NCBI GenBank assembly: GCA_946480685.1
Contig: CAMLLI010000386.1
Coordinates: forward strand, 1 to 5,272
Length of the DNA stretch: 5,272 bases
Direction of reading: 5' to 3'
From: an uncultured Flammeovirgaceae bacterium
GTDB taxonomy: Bacteria > Bacteroidota > Bacteroidia > Cytophagales > Cyclobacteriaceae
The notes under the pieces were generated by a model that saw nothing but the letters and a program-made list of their open reading frames with translations, made no database searches and was not told the DNA's origin. Each line of letters starts with the position of its first letter. The stretch's first letter is position 1. Below are positions 1 through 5,272 of the stretch, in pieces. The translations under genes and the position numbers were made by a program.

Positions 1-1523
1 TTGTGATAGTTCATGGTAGAATACTGCGCATTGTTTTCCAACAACAACCACGGACGAATCTGTATCGATCCTTTCGCACGGAAGTTATACATCTTGTAGT
101 CGTCAGAGTTATACCGGAACAATCCTTTCTGATCGAAGTAGCGGCCGGTTATATAGAACGTTGTCTTATCGCTGCTTCCGGACACACTGAGGTTGTGTTC
201 CATCGCACTGTTGGATTTTTTATAGAGTTCGCTATACCAGTCTGTACTTCCATAGTATACATATTCACCGGTAGGTCCTACTTCAACCCGCGGCAGGCTT
301 GGATCTTCTGATCTTCTCTTCAGCTCTGCAAGATACTCCGGAGAGAACTTCAATGTCTTATTTACGTTCTGCGGTGTTTGTGAATAATCGTTCCAGGCAG
401 TCCAAGCTTCGTTAAATACGGATGCCCATGTATAGCCATCCGTTACGAGATCAGGAACTGCTGTTGGTTTCTTGATGGAATAGTTGGCAGTATAATCAAT
501 GGTCAGACGATCTTTCGCTGGTTTCTTTGTAGTGATCAGTACAACACCAAATGCACCGCGTGCGCCATATATAGCAGCTGATGCTGCATCTTTCAGAACG
601 GATACACTGGTAATATCGCGCGGGTTGATCAGGCGCGGATCACCTTCAACACCATCAATCAGAATCAACGCACTACCACCTTGTCCAATCGAAGTGGTTC
701 CGCGAATGTTATAGCTTGGTGATTGAATGGGTTTGCCATCTTCCAGGCGAATGTTCAGGTTCGGTATAAGACCTTGCAACCCTTGCGTTAAATTAGGCAC
801 CGGACGATTCTCAAATACTTCACTGGTCACCTGGTCAACGGCTCCGGTCATATTTACTTTCTTCTGCGTACCATAGCCAACCACCACTACTTCCTCCAAC
901 GACTTTGAATCCGGCGGAAGCTGAATGTCCAATGTAGTTTGTCCTGCAACAGAACGCTCAATGGTTTTATACCCGATGAAGCTGAATTGCAGCACCGCAT
1001 CGTCTGGAGCATCCAGCGTAAAGCTTCCGTTTATATCGGTAGTCGTGCCGGTAGCTGTACCTTTCACAAGCACGTTTACTCCGGGAATTACTTCACCGGT
1101 TATAGCATCCGTTACTATACCTTGAACTGTTTTTATAACCAGCAACGGCTTCTCTTTCTCCGGCATGATCTTGCGGGAGACTATAATATTATAGTTGATC
1201 TGCTTAAACTGCAGCTCACTGTTACGCGATATTTCACTGAGTATATCGGCAACGGTTATATCCTTGTCCTGAAAAGTAAATTTGCCTTTTACTTTTTTAA
1301 CGGAACTCTGGTATACAAATACATACTTTGTTTTCTCTTCTATGGCGGAGAAAACTTTTGTTATACCGGCTTCCTTCAGGTCGATGGCAATCTTTACCTC
1401 CCGTATGGTTTGACCATGGGAAGGTTCCGCGAGCAAAAACTGCATGGCTATACATTGCCACACAAAAACATAGAGGATTTGTTTTGATGCGAACATCAAT
1501 ATTTTGAGTAATTTCAAGCTCAT
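1..1523 (-). CDS. SusC/RagA-like TonB-dependent outer-membrane transporter with STN domain, 3' end outside window
   Basis: This is an outer-membrane importer that works with TonB-ExbBD and usually a SusD-like lipoprotein to take up large nutrients. Reading leftwards, 507 residues are in the window with no stop. A hydrophobic N-terminal segment lies at about residues 15-32 and ends near AEPSHGQT, as expected for a signal peptide. An STN domain (about 40-117) follows, typical of transporters that signal to FecR anti-sigma factors. A carboxypeptidase-regulatory-like beta domain (133-205; VQGIVTDAITGEVIPGVNV, then GYKT) comes next. The SusC signature LEEVVVVGYGTQKK is at 209-222, followed by the plug domain (about 225-335; YNIRG at 271, ILIDGVEGD at 287, VLKDAASAAIYGARGAFGV at 309). 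Early barrel strands include HNLSVSGSSDKTTFYITGRY at 443. Full-length relatives are about 1000-1150 residues, so roughly half is missing. I chose the ATG at 1523; an in-frame ATG at 1565 would add 14 residues but lies inside a hairpin. Family assignment is firm; the substrate is unknown. Confidence 0.95.
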   Translation of the reverse strand, partial: MSLKLLKILMFASKQILYVFVWQCIAMQFLLAEPSHGQTIREVKIAIDLKEAGITKVFSAIEEKTKYVFVYQSSVKKVKGKFTFQDKDITVADILSEISRNSELQFKQINYNIIVSRKIMPEKEKPLLVIKTVQGIVTDAITGEVIPGVNVLVKGTATGTTTDINGSFTLDAPDDAVLQFSFIGYKTIERSVAGQTTLDIQLPPDSKSLEEVVVVGYGTQKKVNMTGAVDQVTSEVFENRPVPNLTQGLQGLIPNLNIRLEDGKPIQSPSYNIRGTTSIGQGGSALILIDGVEGDPRLINPRDITSVSVLKDAASAAIYGARGAFGVVLITTKKPAKDRLTIDYTANYSIKKPTAVPDLVTDGYTWASVFNEAWTAWNDYSQTPQNVNKTLKFSPEYLAELKRRSEDPSLPRVEVGPTGEYVYYGSTDWYSELYKKSNSAMEHNLSVSGSSDKTTFYITGRYFDQKGLFRYNSDDYKMYNFRAKGSIQIRPWLLLENNAQYSTMNYH

Positions 1524-1559
1524 AAGTAGACGATAAAGGTTTACGAATCTTTCTTGTCG

Positions 1560-1598
1560 GCCCATCCCTGTTGCCGCAGTGGATGGGCTTCTTTTTTT
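1560..1598 (+). terminator. Terminator-like hairpin with T-run, plus orientation, between fecR and susC genes
   Basis: GCCCATCC (1560-1567) pairs perfectly with GGATGGGC (1581-1588). The inner CTG (1568-1570) and CAG (1577-1579) can add three pairs past a single bulged T, leaving the loop TTGCCG. The plus strand continues TTC and then seven T (1592-1598), the form of an intrinsic terminator. Both flanking genes run on the minus strand, so it would stop antisense transcription. Read on the minus strand, the same hairpin sits in the susC leader about 36 bases before the ATG at 1523, preceded by an A-run and not followed by T. It may therefore act as an RNA leader structure or an mRNA-stabilising or processing element. 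The pairing is directly visible; the function is inferred. Confidence 0.5.
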
Positions 1599-1608
1599 AT
1601 AGGCGTTA

Positions 1609-1622
1609 CTTCTGCACAGAAG
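1609..1622. repeat. Short dyad CTTCTG-CA-CAGAAG in fecR-susC gap
   Basis: A perfect six-base inverted repeat around a two-base centre. As RNA it would form five pairs around a GCAC tetraloop. On the minus strand it lies 44 bases past the fecR stop and has no T-run behind it, so it is not a good terminator there. It could be a protein-binding half-site pair or chance. Confidence 0.25.
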
Positions 1623-1638
1623 CAAGCAGCCCGGTATT

Positions 1639-1660
1639 TATAGCATTATGGATATAGCAT
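1639..1660. repeat. Two direct copies of TATAGCAT, 14 bases apart
   Basis: TATAGCAT occurs at 1639-1646 and 1653-1660, just beyond the fecR stop codon. On the minus strand it reads ATGCTATA twice with a six-base spacer. The repeat is visible directly. The region is generally rich in TATA, so a chance origin is quite possible. Confidence 0.3.
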
Positions 1661-1665
1661 AGGCA

Positions 1666-2676
1666 TCAGGGTTTACAGGGTTTTCCTTTAATGACGATTT
1701 CGCGTTCGCTGGCAAAATGGTATTCCATACCGTGCATGATCTTCAACCCTTCCAGGATGTTGGTCAAACGATCGCTTTTATATTTACCACTCACCGTACA
1801 ATCACCAAGAGCTTTATTGTCCAGGGTGATGGTTACGTCATACCATTTCTCCAGGATATCGGTAAGCTCTTCTATCCGCGTGTTATCGAGGTATATAATT
1901 TTGTCTGTCCAGGCGAGGTAGCGTTCCAATGACACTTCACGTTTTTCCCAGATCAATTTCTCCGGATCAAAGTATATCTGCTGATTCGGGTGAAGTTCAA
2001 GTTTATCCGCCTGCTTTCGCACATTTGCAACGACTACCCTACCGGTTTTTACCGTTACTTCAATTGGTTTTCGTTGATAGGCGCATATATTAAAAGATGT
2101 ACCAAGCACAACCGTGGTGAGATCGCCTGTCCTTACAACAAATGGTTTTTCCGGGTCGCGTTTTACTTCGAAGAACGCTTCGCCTTGTAGCGTGATCTCG
2201 CGTTTGCCATTGGTAAATCTCTCCGGAAAAGAAATCGCGCTGCTGTTGTTGAGTTTTACGATGGAACCATCCTGTAGCGTAATAACAGCCTGCTGGCCGC
2301 GCCCGGTAGTATGCGTAATATACTTTATCTCTTCCGCTTCCCGGGTATGTGATGTGTATAGAAGCCAACCTGCTGCCACAAGTATAATCAGGGATGCGGC
2401 TATCTTCAGCCACGTACGCACGAAAGGTCTTCTTGAGGATGTCTCAAACGCATCCGCAGCAATATCGTGTGTGAAATTATCCGGCTCCATCGCCTTCGTC
2501 AGCGATTGATATAGTTCAATTTTTATGCGATCACGTTCGGTAAGCTCCCATTCCTTCCAGTATGAATCGTCCTTCTGAAATGCTTTATAAAAAGCATCGA
2601 AATATTGCTGCTCAACAGCAGAGCACTCTCCTTTAACATATCGGTCCAGTAGTGCTTTGAATTCTTCTTTAGTCAT
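1666..2676 (-). CDS. FecR-family anti-sigma factor (inner-membrane signal relay), Bacteroidota type with DUF4974
   Basis: This 336-residue regulator spans the inner membrane, holds the ECF sigma factor on the cytoplasmic side and receives a signal from the STN domain of a TonB-dependent transporter on the periplasmic side. Residues 1-85 are the charged cytoplasmic anti-sigma region, starting MTKEEFKALLDRYVKGECSA, a common opening for this group. One membrane helix lies at about 88-108 (KIAASLIILVAAGWLLY). The FecR domain spans about 123-220, with TLQDGSIVKLNNSS at 133, ITLQGEAFFEVKRD at 161, PFVVRT at 178 and VLGTSFNI at 190. The C-terminal DUF4974 domain, related to STN, covers about 258-330 with VSGKYKSDRLTNILEGL at 295. 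The length is usual for the family and all expected parts are present. It lies 122 bases behind the sigma gene and 142 bases before the susC-like gene, all on the same strand. The start is the ATG at 2676; the only purine-rich stretch (AAGG) is too close to it for a normal ribosome site. Confidence 0.96.
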   Translation of the reverse strand: MTKEEFKALLDRYVKGECSAVEQQYFDAFYKAFQKDDSYWKEWELTERDRIKIELYQSLTKAMEPDNFTHDIAADAFETSSRRPFVRTWLKIAASLIILVAAGWLLYTSHTREAEEIKYITHTTGRGQQAVITLQDGSIVKLNNSSAISFPERFTNGKREITLQGEAFFEVKRDPEKPFVVRTGDLTTVVLGTSFNICAYQRKPIEVTVKTGRVVVANVRKQADKLELHPNQQIYFDPEKLIWEKREVSLERYLAWTDKIIYLDNTRIEELTDILEKWYDVTITLDNKALGDCTVSGKYKSDRLTNILEGLKIMHGMEYHFASEREIVIKGKPCKP

Positions 2677-2684
2677 GCCTTGGC

Positions 2685-2705
2685 GTTACACCTGTATAGT
2701 GTAAC
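2685..2705. promoter_or_regulatory. Perfect 7-base inverted repeat just upstream of fecR start
   Basis: GTTACAC (2685-2691) and GTGTAAC (2699-2705) are exact reverse complements around the seven-base centre CTGTATA. The inner edge is eight bases upstream of the fecR ATG. It could be an operator half-site pair or an RNA hairpin that affects ribosome access in a gene lacking a Shine-Dalgarno sequence. The inverted repeat is directly visible; any role is inferred. Confidence 0.45.
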
Positions 2706-2736
2706 TGATACCACTGAACACGGGGCTGATTTTTTT

Positions 2737-2771
2737 AAAAAGTGCACATATAACAAATCAATAATGCACTT
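2737..2771 (-). terminator. Weak terminator-like inverted repeat behind the sigma gene
   Basis: On the minus strand AAGTGCA (2771-2765) pairs with TGCACTT (2746-2740), separated by an 18-base A/T-rich loop. Three more T follow, so five T run from the stem end before an A-run. It lies 27 bases beyond the sigma stop codon. It could cause partial termination and lower fecR expression relative to the sigma gene, or be an operator. The long loop and short T-run keep confidence low. Confidence 0.3.
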
Positions 2772-2798
2772 AATATTTTCATAACATATATGGGACCA

Positions 2799-3365
2799 TT
2801 AAAGAAAGAGCATCCATATACCGACATGCACAGCGACATGTTCCAGCGTATGACGAAGGTGCTTTAACGCATTGGAGATATGCCACTCCACAGTACGTGT
2901 GGACAAGTTGAGACGTTCGGCGATTTCTATATTGGACAGATGTTCGAAGCGACTGAGGTAAAATACTTTTCTGCATTTCTCCGGCAACGTATCAAGCGAG
3001 GTCTGTAACAACGTGTCCAATTCTTTGTAGGCAAGAAGCTCCTCGGTTGTATTGATCATCGGCGTTGCATCAATATAGGCAGCATGTTCTGCCGAGAGTG
3101 CAGCTTTACGAAGTTGTTGTGCGACCTGGTACTTTACCGATTGAAATATATAGCCCGTGAAGAAACCGATCTGAAGCGTTTGTCGTTTCTTCCACAAGTC
3201 AAGAAATATATCCTGCACAATATCTTTCGCTGCATCTTCGTCACGCAACAACGCATAGGCTGCACGATACATACCTTCCCAGTAACGATCGTATAGTGTG
3301 CTGAACGCTATACGGTTATCATCCTTAAGAAGCAGTACAAGCTGTTCATCCGAAAGTGTATGCAT
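2799..3365 (-). CDS. ECF RNA polymerase sigma-70 factor, Bacteroides-expansion type
   Basis: This cytoplasmic extracytoplasmic-function sigma factor directs RNA polymerase to its target promoters and is presumably held by the neighbouring FecR protein. From the ATG at 3365 it has 188 residues, close to the family's usual length. Region 2 covers about 18-88: FSTLYDRYW at 21, then DIVQDIFLDLWKKR at 48, the core-binding and -10 recognition part. Region 4 covers about 118-172: LPEKCRKVFYLSRFEHLSN at 127 and a helix-turn-helix with IAERLNLSTRTVEWHISNAL at 148, which reads the -35 element. The protein ends in the hydrophobic tail HVGIWMLFL, which is often seen in this group. The frame stays open upstream to ATGs at 3428 and 3431, adding up to 22 residues (MMRRPLALFLFKFFEAENRP...). 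I prefer 3365 because MHTLSDEQLVLLLKDDN resembles normal starts of the family. It is the first gene of the sigma-fecR-susC cassette. Confidence 0.94.
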   Translation of the reverse strand: MHTLSDEQLVLLLKDDNRIAFSTLYDRYWEGMYRAAYALLRDEDAAKDIVQDIFLDLWKKRQTLQIGFFTGYIFQSVKYQVAQQLRKAALSAEHAAYIDATPMINTTEELLAYKELDTLLQTSLDTLPEKCRKVFYLSRFEHLSNIEIAERLNLSTRTVEWHISNALKHLRHTLEHVAVHVGIWMLFL

Positions 3366-3600
3366 CTGCGCGGGTCTGTTTTCCGCTTCAAAGAACTTAA
3401 ATAAAAAAAGAGCGAGTGGCCTGCGCATCATTAAGGAATTTTTAAGTTTTCAATGCATCCACCAGCGCTACCACACTTATCTACATGCTATACCGGGATG
3501 TCTCAATTAATAAAACGTTAACCGTGTTGCCATGGCAAATTCACACGAGCAATGTTTCTTTGAACTCCTACGCTCAACCCAATTAACCTACTGGTTTGTC
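3366..3600. promoter_or_regulatory. Divergent intergenic region between the sigma gene and the sensor gene
   Basis: About 235 bases (169 if the longer sigma start is used) must hold the promoters of both divergent genes. I see no confident match to the Bacteroidota consensus (TTTG near -33, TAnnTTTG near -7). The best plus-strand -7 candidate is TTTCTTTG at 3555-3562, but no TTG lies at normal spacing upstream of it. Overlapping palindromes AACGTT and GTTAAC occur at 3514-3522. No RNA gene, and no credible gene other than a possible sigma N-terminal extension, was seen. Confidence 0.35.
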
Positions 3601-5272
3601 ATGAGAGATTTTCTTTTAGGACTGAAGATACGGATCAAGCTGCTGGCTGCATTCGGCTCTCTCCTTCTGCTTTCAGTTCTGCTGATCGCCTTATCGGTTT
3701 CGTCCATTCACAAGATCATACACTATAAATCCATCAATGAAAAAATGGATTTGCTCAAGCTTCGTCTTGAAACGCTTGACCTCGCTACGAAGGAATTTAT
3801 ATATGAAGGGTACAAATCGGCTTCTTTTCTGGAAACGAAGAATACGCCTTCACTCCAATCCTTTAACGAAAACTATACGGTAGCAAAAGTTATCATTACA
3901 GATGTCCAAAGTACTGCGTTGAAAGATCATGCACTACTCGCCCAGAATCTGATCTCACCGCTGGACAGCCTTCAACACGATTTCAACTTACTGGTAACGT
4001 TACTGGGAGCCCGCGGCTTTAAGGATTTTGGACTCGAAGGTTCGTTGCGTGATGCTATTCACACCGTGGAGAACTCCGGTTTTGAATTTGATAAAGCAAC
4101 GCTGCTGATGCTGAGACGACATGAAAAAGATTTCTTCCTTCGTAAGGATGTCAAGTATCAACAGGAATTCAACAAGCGGTTTGATATACTGCAACAACAA
4201 ATTCAGCTTACATCCAACGCTGCGTTGCAGACATCGCTTGCGAATTATAAGGATGCCTTTAATAAGGTTGTCGCCATTGAACAACAAATCGGCCTGAGCA
4301 ACGATGAGGGTATACGCGGCCGCATACTCGCTAACTTCCAGTTGATTCGTCCACGCATCGAAACTATCCGCTCTTCTATAAAGAGACAGAATGAGACCGA
4401 GATTGTCCGCACCCAATGGATGCTCTGGATTATTTTCGGTGTGCAGATTATAGCAGGTATTGGTATGGCATTGCTCTATGCAGGCCTGCTTACAAAATCA
4501 ATTACTGAAATCCGTAACGGCATGCAGAAACTGGCCAGTGGTATATTTCCGGATAAACTACGCATTCACACTACCGAAGAGATTGGACAAACCAAAATCG
4601 CTTTCAATCAATTCATCGATCGTCTTCAGGCAGCCTCTTCCTTTGCAGAACATCTGGGATCGGGCGAACTTACCTATCACTATGATGAACAGTATTCGAA
4701 CGATGTACTGGCGCAATCGCTCATTCGTGCACAACAAAAACTTCGTCATGCAGAAGAACAGCAACGGAAAATCAACTGGATGAATGAAGGTGCCGCGCGC
4801 TTCAATGAAATTCTCAAAAACGATTCCGAAGAGATCACCGTATTGGGCGACCGTATACTAAAGCTGATGGTACACTACCTGCAAGCCAACCAGGGCGCGC
4901 TCTATATATTAAACGGTTCAGCAGATGACGGTATACTGGAACGTATCGCCACGTATGCGTATGACAAAAAGAAATATATACATGAACGTATAGCAGCGGG
5001 TGTCGGTCTAATCGGCCAGTGTGTACTTGAAGGAGAAACCATCCACCTGAAAGATATACCGAAAGACTATATCCGGATTACTTCAGGTCTTGGAGAAGCA
5101 ACACCGCGTCACCTCGTCATTGTGCCGTTAAAGACACGCGGTTCTGTCAATGGTATTATTGAGCTCGCCTCGTTCACTACGCTGGAACAGCACCACATTG
5201 AATTCATCGAACGAATGGCCGAAAATATGGCCGCCCTCCTGGCCAACAAACAAATGAACCCGCTGTTGAAAC
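3601..5272 (+). CDS. Membrane sensor protein with helical sensor domain, HAMP and GAF domains (probable signalling kinase), 3' end outside window
   Basis: 557 residues are in the window without a stop. A first membrane helix lies at about 13-35 after a short basic N-terminus (LKIRIKLLAAFGS). Residues 36-272 form a largely helical extracytoplasmic sensor. It contains LLMLRRHEKDFFLRKD at 168-183, a motif I associate with four-helix or helical-bimodular sensors of chemoreceptors and kinases. The second helix is at about 273-297. A HAMP domain (about 297-350; RNGMQKLASGIFPDKL and TTEEIGQTKIAFNQF) leads into a second HAMP-like or coiled segment (351-405). A GAF domain spans about 408-548, with ANQGALYIL at 429, GVGLIGQCVLEGETIHLKDIP at 467-487 (in two overlapping parts) and HLVIVPLKTRGSVNGIIELAS at 504-524. 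The output is not visible; histidine kinase, often through PAS, is the most common for this layout, but a phosphatase or cyclase is possible. An in-frame ATG at 3532 would add 23 residues; I chose 3601 because it starts just before the membrane helix. Confidence 0.88.
   Translation, partial: MRDFLLGLKIRIKLLAAFGSLLLLSVLLIALSVSSIHKIIHYKSINEKMDLLKLRLETLDLATKEFIYEGYKSASFLETKNTPSLQSFNENYTVAKVIITDVQSTALKDHALLAQNLISPLDSLQHDFNLLVTLLGARGFKDFGLEGSLRDAIHTVENSGFEFDKATLLMLRRHEKDFFLRKDVKYQQEFNKRFDILQQQIQLTSNAALQTSLANYKDAFNKVVAIEQQIGLSNDEGIRGRILANFQLIRPRIETIRSSIKRQNETEIVRTQWMLWIIFGVQIIAGIGMALLYAGLLTKSITEIRNGMQKLASGIFPDKLRIHTTEEIGQTKIAFNQFIDRLQAASSFAEHLGSGELTYHYDEQYSNDVLAQSLIRAQQKLRHAEEQQRKINWMNEGAARFNEILKNDSEEITVLGDRILKLMVHYLQANQGALYILNGSADDGILERIATYAYDKKKYIHERIAAGVGLIGQCVLEGETIHLKDIPKDYIRITSGLGEATPRHLVIVPLKTRGSVNGIIELASFTTLEQHHIEFIERMAENMAALLANKQMNPLLK

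Noticed and set aside
939..1487. 182-codon open frame on the plus strand
   Set aside because: It lies antisense within the susC-like gene, whose translation shows continuous STN and regulatory-domain motifs. The plus-frame protein shows no recognisable domain.
1563..1565. In-frame ATG at 1565 as susC start
   Set aside because: The frame is open, but this ATG is buried in the hairpin stem and the ATG at 1523 already precedes a complete hydrophobic export segment.
2114..2509. 131-codon plus-strand and overlapping minus-strand frames within the fecR region
   Set aside because: The fecR reading frame has a membrane helix and FecR/DUF4974 motifs throughout; the others have none.
3290..3314. Inverted repeat CGTATAG / CTATACG with an 11-base spacer
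   Set aside because: It lies inside the conserved region 2 coding part of the sigma gene and is built from the TATA-rich words common in this DNA, so chance is the simplest explanation.
3532..3534. In-frame ATG as the sensor gene start
   Set aside because: It would add 23 residues with no recognisable feature before a membrane helix that normally starts close to the N-terminus.
4000..4416. 138-codon open frame on the minus strand
   Set aside because: It is antisense to the helical sensor domain of the plus-strand sensor gene, which has clear motifs there. Judged a shadow frame.
4459..4783. Plus and minus open frames of about 70-107 codons over the HAMP region
   Set aside because: They are out of frame with the continuous HAMP-GAF translation and have no motifs.

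Overview
The window looks like a chromosomal segment of a Bacteroidota bacterium, perhaps Cytophagales or Chitinophagales. The main reason is a three-gene cassette typical of that phylum: an ECF sigma factor of the Bacteroides-expansion type, a FecR-type anti-sigma factor, and a SusC/RagA-like TonB-dependent outer-membrane transporter with an N-terminal STN signalling domain. No start codon has a clear Shine-Dalgarno sequence, which also fits the phylum. I cannot name a genus from sequence alone.

Layout. Bases 1-1523, minus strand: the first 507 codons of the SusC-like transporter, which runs off the left edge. Bases 1524-1665: a 142-base intergenic gap holding a strong hairpin with a T-run on the plus side, a short dyad and an 8-base direct repeat. 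Bases 1666-2676, minus: a complete fecR-type gene. Bases 2677-2798: a 122-base gap with two inverted repeats, one next to the fecR start and one resembling a weak terminator behind the sigma gene. Bases 2799-3365 (or 3431), minus: the sigma gene. Bases 3366-3600: the divergent intergenic region. Bases 3601-5272, plus: the first 557 codons of a membrane sensor protein (TM, extracytoplasmic helical domain, TM, HAMP, GAF) that leaves the window before its output domain.

How the genes work together. By the established cell-surface signalling model, substrate binding at the transporter is relayed through its periplasmic STN domain to the periplasmic part of the FecR protein, which spans the inner membrane. 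That changes the FecR protein's hold on the sigma factor and allows transcription of the transporter gene and usually of a following susD-like gene, expected beyond the left edge. The substrate (glycan, peptide or other polymer fragment) cannot be read from this window. The divergent sensor is a separate unit; sharing an intergenic region is the only hint of a link.

I found no clearly new system. The most unusual signals are a plus-oriented terminator-like hairpin lying between two minus-strand genes of one cassette, and a strong context bias in which isoleucine is written ATA mainly when the previous base is T (hand count over two genes: 24 of 35 after T, 8 of 59 otherwise). No tRNA, rRNA, CRISPR array or mobile element was seen.
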